DNA from: Nitrospira sp.
GTDB lineage: Bacteria > Nitrospirota > Nitrospiria > Nitrospirales > Nitrospiraceae
DNA: 6,861 bases
Direction: 5' to 3'
Assembly: GCA_015904045.1 (NCBI GenBank)
Contig: JABMDG010000055.1
Span: forward strand, 8,559-15,419
Both the position numbers and the translations under genes were made by a program. Below are positions 1 to 5,863 of the stretch, in pieces (positions within the stretch are counted from its first letter, which is position 1; each line of letters opens with the position of its first letter). The notes under the pieces are model-generated. The model did not search any database. It was not told the DNA's origin and worked only from the letters and a program-made list of their open reading frames with translations.

Positions 1-36
1 GAGGCTCTTCTCGATGCACAGCATGTGGACGGTTGA
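1..36 (+). CDS. Possible 3' end of an upstream gene
   Basis: The first frame of the window reads 11 sense codons, ending in LLDAQHVDG, and then TGA at 34-36. This lies 27 bases ahead of the likely start of the TPR lipoprotein gene, which would fit a same-strand neighbour or operon partner. The fragment is too short to identify, and the other two frames are also open for a similar distance. It is only a plausible C-terminus. Confidence 0.25.
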   Translation, partial: EALLDAQHVDG

Positions 37-63
37 TGATCCATGTCGAACAGGAGGTGGCTT

Positions 64-471
64 GTGAAACAGATTTCTGTGGTTGCTTGTGTATTATTTG
101 CAGGGCTCATTCCCATCTTGGCATCGTGCGAATCAAATAAGCCGGAAAGTCCTGCGGTAAAGACCAGTGCAGCAGCAGTGCCTGCGCCGGAGACAGCCCT
201 GATAGCGGCTGCAGGTTCTCCGGGCCAGGCGGCCAATGACAAGGCCGTCTCCCAGTATAAGGAGGGGAAGATCGAGGCCGCGATTGAAGGCTTCGAGAAA
301 GCCGCCAAGGCTGATCCGAAATCAGCCGAAGTCCAGTATAACTTGGGGCTCAGTTTTGACCGGATAGGAAAGCATGACCAGGCGGCAACGGCCTTCAAAC
401 AGGCGACCGCACTGTCCCCGACGAATCCCACCATTAAAGATTCGGCGATCGCCAAGAAGCACACATCATGA
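64..471 (+). CDS. Small TPR-repeat lipoprotein
   Basis: From GTG 64 the product is 135 residues. The start is chosen because AGGAGGT at 52-58 is a near-perfect ribosome binding site five bases upstream. The in-frame ATG at 43 has none and would translate through that site. The N-terminus is a lipoprotein signal: Lys, a hydrophobic run, then lipobox LASC with the acylated Cys at residue 22 and Glu-Ser after it. A low-complexity Ala/Pro linker follows. Residues ~55-122 form two tetratricopeptide repeats, with the pattern A-x-Q-Y-K-E-G-K, A-I-E-G-F-E-K-A, A-D-P-K-S and then Y-N-L-G-L-S-F, A-x-x-A-F-K-Q-A, L-S-P-T-N-P. TPRs bind other proteins, so a scaffold or assembly role at the envelope is likely, but the partner is unknown. 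A strong hairpin lies 13 bases after the stop. Confidence 0.85.
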   Translation: MKQISVVACVLFAGLIPILASCESNKPESPAVKTSAAAVPAPETALIAAAGSPGQAANDKAVSQYKEGKIEAAIEGFEKAAKADPKSAEVQYNLGLSFDRIGKHDQAATAFKQATALSPTNPTIKDSAIAKKHTS

Positions 472-484
472 AATTTCCACTCTG

Positions 485-514
485 GGCGTCGACGGAGGCC
501 ACTCCGTCGACGCC
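485..514 (+). terminator. 13-bp perfect hairpin after the TPR gene
   Basis: GGCGTCGACGGAG at 485-497 and its exact reverse complement at 502-514 flank a four-base loop, GCCA. The hairpin begins 13 bases after the TPR stop codon, the usual place for a transcription terminator. No T tract follows, so it may instead protect the 3' end of the mRNA or act with Rho. The stem is seen directly; the terminator role is inferred. Confidence 0.45.
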
Positions 515-798
515 GGTTCCGAAGGGACGAACGGGTTGTGAGTCAAGGCTTTGCCATTGGCTCATCACTGCGGAGTTACAACATTCTCGGGGAGAATGGA
601 ACTCGCACTTCCCAGGCCGCCTCATTGATCCCTGTGTCAGTCGCAGGATGGAACGGTGTCGAAGGCGCCGGACCCCTCGCGTGGGGGTATGCGGCTGGAA
701 AGCGTGGCGGCTGCGGGGAAAGGTTCCTGGCGCCTTCGGCTCCTCCCAAAATTACGAATGCGCTTGCGGGGAGAGATATTTGGTGGCACAGGTAGACG
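515..798 (+). other. Structured non-coding stretch between two lipoprotein genes
   Basis: No convincing gene is present: the open frames here lack ribosome sites and family resemblance, and the longest runs far into the next gene. It does hold inverted repeats. CATTCTC at 582-588 pairs with 592-598 across a GGG loop. CGAAGGCGCC at 660-669 pairs perfectly with 729-738. Inside that outer stem, ACCCC at 672-676 can pair with GGGGT at 684-688. A long 5' leader of the next gene or a small RNA is possible. GCGTGGCGGCTGC at 702-714 recurs exactly at 1283-1295. Confidence 0.35.
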
Positions 799-1086
799 AT
801 GGATCAATCGGCCAACAACCTCTGGAAGCTCGTAGGACGGGGGCTCATTCTGATAACGGTGCTCAGCGCGTGCGGAACGGCGCCCACTCCCATGGCGACA
901 GAAAACACCACGCCGACTCCGAGCGAATCGGGGTTAGTGAAGTCGCTTCAGAAGCAATTACGGGAACGCGATAAGCGCATCGAAGAGCTCGAGTTCCAAC
1001 TGGAAACCTTAAAGCTCATCGATCAGGACTTCGACAAGAGAAAAAAGCTCCTCCGCCCGCCCGCGACCCTGACCCCCATCGAGTAA
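799..1086 (+). CDS. Small coiled-coil lipoprotein, family unknown
   Basis: The product is 95 residues. Residues 10-25 form a lipoprotein signal (Lys, Arg, then a hydrophobic stretch) ending in lipobox LSAC with Cys25, followed by Gly-Thr. Residues 26-44 are a Pro/Thr/Ser-rich tether. Residues ~45-84 are highly charged with hydrophobic residues at heptad spacing (SLQKQLRERDKRIEELEFQL), a clear coiled-coil helix. The tail is Pro-rich. The ribosome site is weak (AGGT at 790-793, five bases from ATG). The layout of lipid anchor, flexible tether and helix resembles small outer-membrane lipoproteins that act as spacers or oligomerise, but no family is recognised. Like the TPR protein upstream it is lipid-anchored, so both would sit on an envelope membrane. 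Confidence 0.78.
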   Translation: MDQSANNLWKLVGRGLILITVLSACGTAPTPMATENTTPTPSESGLVKSLQKQLRERDKRIEELEFQLETLKLIDQDFDKRKKLLRPPATLTPIE

Positions 1087-1398
1087 TCACCAGAAGCGAT
1101 CTTCCTGCCATCTGACAGGACCGTGACAAACGCTCAGGAAACGACTGAAGGCCGTGACGGCGGAAAGTGGTGTCTGCAGGATCAGACTGGAATTGCTACC
1201 CTATGCACAGGGCAAGCCCCCCACTATTGACGACGATTGACGAATGACGATTCATGAATAACGATTCATTCGGGGCCGGAGGGCGTGGCGGCTGCCGGGG
1301 GCGTCGAAGATCGAGATGTGGCTGACGTGGGAATTCAGACTGACCCTGTTTTTCTCCGTTTTTCTTCATCCGCATTAGGATTTCCAGCCTGACCAATA
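1087..1398. other. Gene-free region with repeats
   Basis: No supported gene lies between the coiled-coil lipoprotein and the stress-protein fragment. After the stop, TCCTG at 1103-1107 can pair with CAGGA at 1116-1120, a weak hairpin without a T tract. The heptanucleotide patch (1234-1275) is listed separately. A GC-rich segment at 1275-1315 shares GCGTGGCGGCTGC with the earlier gap and loosely resembles 3252-3288. Two T-runs at 1349-1353 and 1359-1363 follow but no clear stem precedes them. Confidence 0.4.
1234..1275. repeat. Heptanucleotide-phased repeat patch
   Basis: Six consecutive seven-base units begin at 1234: CGATTGA, CGAATGA, CGATTCA, TGAATAA, CGATTCA and a final TTCGGGG. CGAATGA at 1241-1247 is the reverse complement of TCATTCG at 1266-1272, and the centre holds the palindrome ATTCATGAAT, so the patch can fold. 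The unit CGAATGA also occurs at 3914-3920 beside the radical SAM gene, so this belongs to the same class of intergenic repeat. Confidence 0.6.
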
Positions 1399-1427
1399 TT
1401 GACACCATGTTGCCGACTGATTAGTCT
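1399..1427 (+). promoter_or_regulatory. Candidate sigma-70-type promoter for the stress-protein fragment and smbP
   Basis: A consensus -35 box TTGACA at 1399-1404 is followed after 17 bases by TAGTCT at 1422-1427, which matches three of six -10 positions. Transcription would begin near 1434, about 43 bases before ATG 1477. The spacing is ideal but the -10 is poor, so the call is tentative. Confidence 0.33.
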
Positions 1428-1476
1428 TGAAGACCTGTTCACGTGTAAGACCGTGTATCGGCCTAGAAGGAATCCC

Positions 1477-1773
1477 ATGGAAAGTACCCATAAGATACTG
1501 GTTGCCATCGAAGCCTCTGAGGCGTCCATGAAGGCTGTTGCCTATGTGGCTGAGATGGTACGGGGGCGTGAGGCGATCCACATCTGCCTGTTCCACGCAC
1601 TCCCTCCAATTCCACCACGACTCTTGGAGTACGGAGGAACGGAAGACCCTCAAAATGAGCAGGCGCTCCATACGGAGCTCAAATCCGCACAGACGGAATG
1701 GAAGACGGAAGGTGCGTTCTGGTGGTCAATGGAGGTCTTTTCACTTCTCTTGGGAAAGGGAAAATGCCGATGA
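1477..1773 (+). CDS. Universal stress protein fragment (N-terminal part only)
   Basis: ATG 1477 has a ribosome site (AAGGA at 1467-1471). The 98-residue product starts with the UspA strand-loop-helix HKILVAIEASEASMKAVAY (residues 5-23). Glu12 sits where the family usually has the nucleotide-contacting Asp. A second strand, AIHICLFHALPP, and a helical region to about residue 75 follow. UspA domains are usually ~140-150 residues and carry the ATP-binding G-x2-G-x9-G-S/T motif near the C-terminus. That part is absent, and no other frame downstream contains it, so this is a truncation and not a simple frameshift. Nucleotide binding is therefore doubtful. The TGA stop overlaps the likely smbP start as ATGA at 1770-1773, which would allow translational coupling. 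It could be a decaying gene kept as a leader for smbP. Confidence 0.72.
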   Translation: MESTHKILVAIEASEASMKAVAYVAEMVRGREAIHICLFHALPPIPPRLLEYGGTEDPQNEQALHTELKSAQTEWKTEGAFWWSMEVFSLLLGKGKCR

Positions 1774-2156
1774 GACGATCTACGACGCAACTCGCTGTCA
1801 TGCTGGCCGGAGTCCTAGCCGTAGTCGCCACCACAGTGCTGCCTGTGCAACCGGTATTCGGAGGAGGGGGCGGGGCGCGGCGTGACGTTCTGCGTCAAGA
1901 AGAGCAGAACCGCATGGACGCCCTCGATCACGCGACAGAAGCGGTGGACCATAGCAAACAGGGTCACACAGCGGAACTCGTGGCACATGCGGAAGCCGCG
2001 TTGCAACATGCCCTGAATGGAGGCAAGGATCGCCCGCATGTGGACGAAGGCATCGCACATCTGAAAGCAGCCATTGAGCATGGGAAAGCGGGCCATGCCG
2101 ACGTAGCCACGAAACACGCAGAAACCGCGGTCATGCACCTGTCTCAGGCAAGGTAA
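1770..2156 (+). CDS. smbP: SmbP-like His-rich periplasmic metal-binding protein
   Basis: From ATG 1770 the product is 128 residues. This start has AAGGGA at 1756-1761 eight bases upstream; ATG 1764 is too close to it, and ATG 1698 adds unrelated residues inside the Usp gene. Residues 1-30 are a Sec signal peptide (MRRSTTQ, then a hydrophobic core), followed by a Gly run. The mature part is helical with 11 His. Five His in each half have identical spacing: 54-61-66-73-80 and 97-104-109-116-123, built on H-x-x-x-A-x-x-H units. This fits SmbP, a small periplasmic helical-bundle protein described in Nitrosomonas that binds copper and other divalent metals. A role in periplasmic metal buffering follows from the family. 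The ATGA overlap suggests coupling to the Usp fragment. The next gene is convergent. Confidence 0.82.
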   Translation: MRRSTTQLAVMLAGVLAVVATTVLPVQPVFGGGGGARRDVLRQEEQNRMDALDHATEAVDHSKQGHTAELVAHAEAALQHALNGGKDRPHVDEGIAHLKAAIEHGKAGHADVATKHAETAVMHLSQAR

Positions 2157-2329
2157 GATAGCAAGGCAAAGAGGGTGGGTGGAATAGAGAAAGGTGTCAG
2201 AAACAATTGTTCACCAGTTCCTGCTTTGTCCGCCCGCGTTCTCGCAATATCGCATCCACTGGGAGTCCTGAGGGGCGGGCGACCCGCGAAGCCATCAGAT
2301 AAGTAGCCGTGCTCCCATTCAAATCCGCT

Positions 2330-3022
2330 TTAGAAGTGAACAGAGAGTCCCCCAACCCCATGGACGCCATTCAATGTAAGATCAACGCTACCCCCACCTA
2401 CAATCGATATAGAGTGAGAGGCATGGATGAATTTCCCTTCTGCAAAGGCAGCAATGTGTTTGGTCAGGAATACTTTGACACCCCCAAGCCCCTGAAACGC
2501 TGGTGCCGTATCTCTGCCTTCGTTCGTTCCCGACGTCTGGAAGGTAAGCCGTTGTCCTCCTCCCCCCAGGCCGAGGTAGGGGAACCAGCGGCCGTTTGGA
2601 AGGTCTGGCGTCACACCCATTGGGACACGAGCCAGAACATTAAGACCAAAGTATGTGGCATTGTGATCCAGTGTTGACACGAGAATGCCTGGACCAATGC
2701 TCGACGACAATATTTGCCCACTCGAAGCATCGGGATTATAGTTGGTCACGTCAACTTCCATTCCCACATCGATTCCCAATGTGTTTCGAGGAGCCGTGAT
2801 CCATATCCCAATCTTTCCCCCAAAGGAAGGAGAATTGTCGAGTTTGACATCGTGTAATGTCGGACCACCTAACACAATATCCGTCTTCAATGGGTGCGAA
2901 TACCCTCCGAATCCTGAGATATAGACATCGACCGGTCTGACCCGAACTTCTTCTTCCGCTTGAGCTAGGGAGAAATCACCAAGAACGCAGAGAAGAAGAG
3001 CCGAAACAACGAGCGTCTTCAT
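2330..3022 (-). CDS. Outer-membrane beta-barrel protein
   Basis: The product is 230 residues from the ATG at 3022, chosen because AGGAGG (complement of 3029-3034) lies six bases upstream. A longer reading back to 3205 adds basic, non-conserved residues and would bury the signal peptide. Residues 1-22 are a Sec signal (MKTLVVSALLLCVLG, cleavage after AQA). The mature protein has alternating hydrophobic/polar strands rich in Gly and aromatics: VDVYISGFGGYSHPL, FGGKIGIWI, NTLGIDVGMEVDV, WFPYLGLGGGG, HIAAFAEGKFIH. It ends in Phe (LSVHF), the outer-membrane insertion signal read by the BAM complex. The size fits a small barrel of the OMP_b-brl or OmpW-like type, typically eight strands. Its cargo or role is unknown. 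It converges with smbP across 173 bases that contain no clear terminator. Confidence 0.85.
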   Translation of the reverse strand: MKTLVVSALLLCVLGDFSLAQAEEEVRVRPVDVYISGFGGYSHPLKTDIVLGGPTLHDVKLDNSPSFGGKIGIWITAPRNTLGIDVGMEVDVTNYNPDASSGQILSSSIGPGILVSTLDHNATYFGLNVLARVPMGVTPDLPNGRWFPYLGLGGGGQRLTFQTSGTNEGRDTAPAFQGLGGVKVFLTKHIAAFAEGKFIHASHSISIVGGGSVDLTLNGVHGVGGLSVHF

Positions 3023-3367
3023 GTTTTGCCTCCTGGAAAATAGAGTGAAAGTGGTTTTAGCAGGATGTCCCATCTTTCCTGGCGGCACCTTCTGTTTCAA
3101 GGGACCTGGTATCCGTCGAACCGATCGACTCGTATCGTTGTACCGGATGCCGAAGTGATAGACGCGTTTGAAATGAGGATGCCTTACCGAGGGAGTAACC
3201 GTCAAGAGATGAGCAAACGGGTTTCAGGATCCGGTCCTGCCTTCGTGGTAGGCCGGAAGGCCGGGCGGCGGCTGGGAGAGACGAAGATCTCTCAGCCTCA
3301 CTTGGAGGGAAATTCAGAGTATCCCTGTTTCTTCTGTTGATTCCATTTCCATGGGCGCGAGTGGTGG
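3023..3367. other. Gene-free region between the barrel protein and the rhodanese
   Basis: Open frames here have no ribosome sites and no family resemblance. The part next to 3022 is the leader of the barrel gene. The only marked structure is an imperfect hairpin at 3270-3297: GGCT and GAGAGA (3270-3273, 3276-3281) pair with TCTCTC and AGCC (3288-3297) around a six-base loop, with a two-base bulge. It lies about 70 bases beyond the rhodanese stop, so it could end that transcript, but there is no T tract. The segment 3252-3288 loosely resembles the GC-rich gap segment at 1275-1315. Confidence 0.4.
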
Positions 3368-3742
3368 CTACTTCACAAACGGACGACCGGATTGTTGCCA
3401 GTCGTCGAGATTCATCACCACCGCGTTGATGTGTGTGAACCCAAGGTCGGCGAGAGACTGAGCGGCGAGCGAGGCGCGGTTGCCGCTCTGGCATTGCAGG
3501 ACGATCGGCTGATCCAGCTGCGTGTTTGCCGGATACCCCACGTAGTTCCAGATTTTGAATTCAATCACGCCGCGGGGAATGTTGATGGCGCCCGGCACAT
3601 GGCCTGCGGCATATTCCTGCGGCTCGCGCACATCCACGATCAGGGTCCCCGGAGCGTGTGTTTGAGCTATTCGAGCGGAACCACAATCCCGGCTGGGGTC
3701 TGCGCCTGTACATTCGGGAATACATCTTTCTCTACATTTCAA
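3368..3742 (-). CDS. Rhodanese-domain protein, 5' end probably lost
   Basis: Residues ~32-124 form a single rhodanese domain, the fold that carries sulfur as a Cys persulfide. It shows GTLIVDVREPQEYAAGHVPG, AINIPRG, then the active-site loop C84-Q-S-G-N-R89 (C-x4-R) and the late DLGFTHINAVVMNLDDW. The first ~30 residues (many Cys and Arg, starting at TTG with no ribosome site) do not resemble a rhodanese or a signal peptide, and they lie antisense to a radical SAM remnant. The usual N-terminal helix before the LIVDVREP strand is missing in this frame. In another minus frame, 3670-3726 reads VFPNVQAQTPAGIVVPLE, then a TAG at 3667-3669, and would need a frameshift to join the domain. Either way the start is broken. 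The conserved core suggests recent loss, and translation is doubtful. Confidence 0.65.
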   Translation of the reverse strand: MKCRERCIPECTGADPSRDCGSARIAQTHAPGTLIVDVREPQEYAAGHVPGAINIPRGVIEFKIWNYVGYPANTQLDQPIVLQCQSGNRASLAAQSLADLGFTHINAVVMNLDDWQQSGRPFVK

Positions 3743-3828
3743 AATTTGGTTTAGGAAAGCGGCAGGATCTGCAGTATCGGGCTGTGAAAACAGCTGGAGT
3801 GACTCCGACGCTGGCGGGGAAAATGTGA
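3652..3828 (+). pseudogene. C-terminal remnant of a radical SAM paralogue
   Basis: The + frame ending at TGA 3826-3828 contains REYIFLYISKFG (3715-3750). The intact radical SAM protein downstream has REHVFLYISKFG at 5684-5719. Aligned without gaps over 27 residues (3670-3750 against 5639-5719), 14 are identical by my count, including N, W and R upstream of the shared block. Many codons differ only at the third base, as expected if both copies were once under selection as protein. After the block the tail is LGKRQDLQYRAV and then diverges. There is no start and no cluster-binding domain; upstream of about 3650 the DNA is the antisense of the rhodanese domain. The best reading is a mostly deleted tandem paralogue, or the tail of a related gene brought in by recombination. 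Confidence 0.7.
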
Positions 3829-3834
3829 TGGGTG

Positions 3835-3920
3835 CGTATTTCGTGAAGCGTGAAGCGTATCTCGCATGCAGGACTGTATCGTTTGCGAACGACGAGATAC
3901 GAGATACGAACGACGAATGA
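3835..3920. repeat. Heptanucleotide-phased repeat, left of the radical SAM gene
   Basis: Seven-base units in a common CG phase run from 3835: CGTATTT, CGTGAAG twice, CGTATCT, CGCATGC; then a 16-base irregular centre; then CGAACGA, CGAGATA twice, CGAACGA and CGAATGA. The left half uses CGT units and the right half CGA units. CGTATCTCG at 3856-3864 is the exact reverse complement of CGAGATACG at 3893-3901, so the patch can fold into a hairpin. The last unit, CGAATGA at 3914-3920, contains the likely ATG of the radical SAM gene. An 18-base stretch (3840-3857) recurs exactly at 5871-5888. Confidence 0.7.
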
Positions 3921-5863
3921 GTGACTTACTCCAAATAGATGGTCTTGCTCCGCTGGCCAAGGGGACCAGGAAGCAATCCAAGGTTATGTTGTTGTTCCCG
4001 CCCGAGTGGGTGCCGACAGCGCCCTATCTCGCCTTGCCTTCCTTGACTGCTGTGTTGCGGGAAGCGGGCCATACCGTCATCCAGCGCGATATCAATATCG
4101 GGATGTGGGATCACTTCTTCAGTATGGAGTTCCTGATCTGGGTGAAGGCCCGATTGGGCATGCAGCTCAAGGCGCTGCAAGACAAAGAGAAGGCGGGAAC
4201 TCTGACGGAACGGGAGTTGGGTCAAAAAGCGGTCGTGGAACAGGCCTATGATGTCGATGTGTTCGACCTGGCGGAACGGGCGGAAGATGCCAAGCTGATC
4301 GTGCGTGGCGAACGGTTCTATGAGGCGGAGACGCTGGACGGGGCGCTCAATACCTTCCGCGAGACCATGGCCTATATCTCCGCCGCCTACTATCCCGCCT
4401 CACTCGTCTTCTATCCGATGGAAAGCAACCTGGGCTATCGCCCCGGGGTCTCGAAAGAAGTCTTTGCCTGTTTGGAGGATGAGCAGGTGAACGTCTATCG
4501 GGATCTCTGCAATCAGTTGGTCATGCCGGAGGTGGCGAGAGAGCAGCCGGATGTGATCGGGATTTCCATTGGGACGCAGATGCAGTTTTTAGCGGGTTTG
4601 ACCTTCGCGAAGATGATCAAGGACACGTTCCCGCAGATCCCTGTGGTCGTGGGCGGCAACGTGATCACGCGCCTTCAAGAAGATCTCGCGCATCATGAGC
4701 GGTTCTTCACGGATGTCTTTGACTCGGCGATTCTCTACGAGGGGGAGCATGCCCTCTTGTGGCTCATTGAAGCCTTGAACGGACAGCGGCCGCTCGCCTC
4801 CGTGCCCAACTTGATTTATCGCGATGCCGCAGGTCTTCACCGGAATACCGAAGTCTATACCGAGAAGACGGCCTCGCTGCCTTTGCCGGACTTCGAGGGG
4901 ATGCCGCTCGACCGCTACTTCGTTCCGGAACTGATCATTCCCTACCTGGCGACGCGCGGCTGCTATTGGGGGCGCTGTACGTTTTGCGACCACGGCCAGG
5001 GGTATTTCGATCAGTACCGGGGGATGCCGGCCCAGTTGGTGGTCGAACAGATCAAGGCGCTGCGGGACAAGTACCGCTGCCGGCATTTCCTCTTTTCCGA
5101 TGAATCCTATCCGCCGGCGCTGTTCAAGAAAATCTCACAACTGCTGATCGACCACGACATCGGGATCAAATGGACAACGCTCATCCGGTTCGAAGAGACG
5201 CTTCAGGACCAGGCCACCTGGGATCTCGCGGCCAAGTCCGGCTGCTGTACGCTCTATTACGGCATGGAATCGGCAAACGAACGTGTCTTGAATCTCATGG
5301 ATAAGCACGCCACGAAGCGTGTGATCCAGCGCAATCTCCAGATGGCGGCGAAGGCCGGGATCTGGAACCATGTGATGGCGTTCTACGGATTCCCGGGCGA
5401 AACGTTCGAGGAGGCGATGGAAACACGGCAGTTCGTCCTCGAGAACCAGCCGGTGATTCACTCACTGGAGCTGTTCTATTTTGTGGCCTACCGCCACACG
5501 CCCATGGTGCGGAAGCCGGAACAATTCGGGATTACGATTCACAAGCAGGAGGAGTACGATCTCCCTCTGGACTACTACTACACGCTGAATGACCCCAGCA
5601 CGCTCTCGTGCCTCGACGCGATGCAGCTCTGCGAAGAGTTCTACAAGAACGATTTTCACCCCTGGGCTGTGCGCGTCAACTCACGTGAACATGTGTTTCT
5701 GTATATCTCGAAATTCGGCACCAACCGGCTGCCGCAAATCTACGCGCAGCAAACCCAGCCGGTCGGATCGCCGGAAGGGGTGTCAGGCTTGATTACGTGG
5801 CCGGTGGCGCGTCCGGATGGAGAGGAAGGGATGAGCCGGGTCACGAGTCATGATGTGACGTGA
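3917..5863 (+). CDS. B12-binding-domain radical SAM protein
   Basis: From ATG 3917 the product is 648 residues. An upstream ATG at 3866 would add 17 Arg/Cys-rich residues made of repeat sequence; neither start has a ribosome site. Residues ~22-60 begin a cobalamin-type Rossmann domain (VMLLFPPEW, LPSLTAVLREAGH) without the DxHxxG base-off motif. A helical insertion of about 140 residues follows, then PDVIGISIG (211-219), VVGGN (244-248) and YEGE (274-277). The radical SAM core has RGCYWGRCTFCDHG with Cys349, Cys354 and Cys357, so spacing is C-x4-C-x2-C, not the usual C-x3-C-x2-C. GMES (449-452) and FPGET (492-496) are typical core motifs. The cluster should cleave S-adenosylmethionine to a 5'-deoxyadenosyl radical. 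The substrate is unknown; relatives include methyltransferases and lipid or peptide modifiers. Heptad repeats flank it, and a paralogue remnant lies upstream. Confidence 0.88.
   Translation: MSDLLQIDGLAPLAKGTRKQSKVMLLFPPEWVPTAPYLALPSLTAVLREAGHTVIQRDINIGMWDHFFSMEFLIWVKARLGMQLKALQDKEKAGTLTERELGQKAVVEQAYDVDVFDLAERAEDAKLIVRGERFYEAETLDGALNTFRETMAYISAAYYPASLVFYPMESNLGYRPGVSKEVFACLEDEQVNVYRDLCNQLVMPEVAREQPDVIGISIGTQMQFLAGLTFAKMIKDTFPQIPVVVGGNVITRLQEDLAHHERFFTDVFDSAILYEGEHALLWLIEALNGQRPLASVPNLIYRDAAGLHRNTEVYTEKTASLPLPDFEGMPLDRYFVPELIIPYLATRGCYWGRCTFCDHGQGYFDQYRGMPAQLVVEQIKALRDKYRCRHFLFSDESYPPALFKKISQLLIDHDIGIKWTTLIRFEETLQDQATWDLAAKSGCCTLYYGMESANERVLNLMDKHATKRVIQRNLQMAAKAGIWNHVMAFYGFPGETFEEAMETRQFVLENQPVIHSLELFYFVAYRHTPMVRKPEQFGITIHKQEEYDLPLDYYYTLNDPSTLSCLDAMQLCEEFYKNDFHPWAVRVNSREHVFLYISKFGTNRLPQIYAQQTQPVGSPEGVSGLITWPVARPDGEEGMSRVTSHDVT

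Noticed and set aside
468..974. Long + strand open frame of 168 codons overlapping the coiled-coil lipoprotein gene
   Set aside because: It is Arg/Cys-rich, has no ribosome site or recognisable domain, and overlaps by 176 bases a gene with a clear lipobox. Its 5' part also runs through the 13-bp hairpin.
1153..1200. Possible sigma-54 promoter around TTGCT at 1192-1196
   Set aside because: No GG lies at the required distance upstream of the GC, so the -24/-12 spacing fails.
2275..2287. Small GC hairpin (GCGGG and CCCGC, three-base loop) as a terminator between the convergent smbP and barrel genes
   Set aside because: The stem is only five pairs with no T tract on either strand, so it is not distinguishable from chance in GC-rich DNA.
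3065..3340. + strand open frame of 91 codons in the gap before the rhodanese
   Set aside because: No ribosome site, no domain, and it spans the leader of the barrel gene on the other strand.
3840..3920. CRISPR array, considered because of the regular short repeats
   Set aside because: Units are seven bases with no spacers; there is no repeat-spacer pattern and no cas gene.
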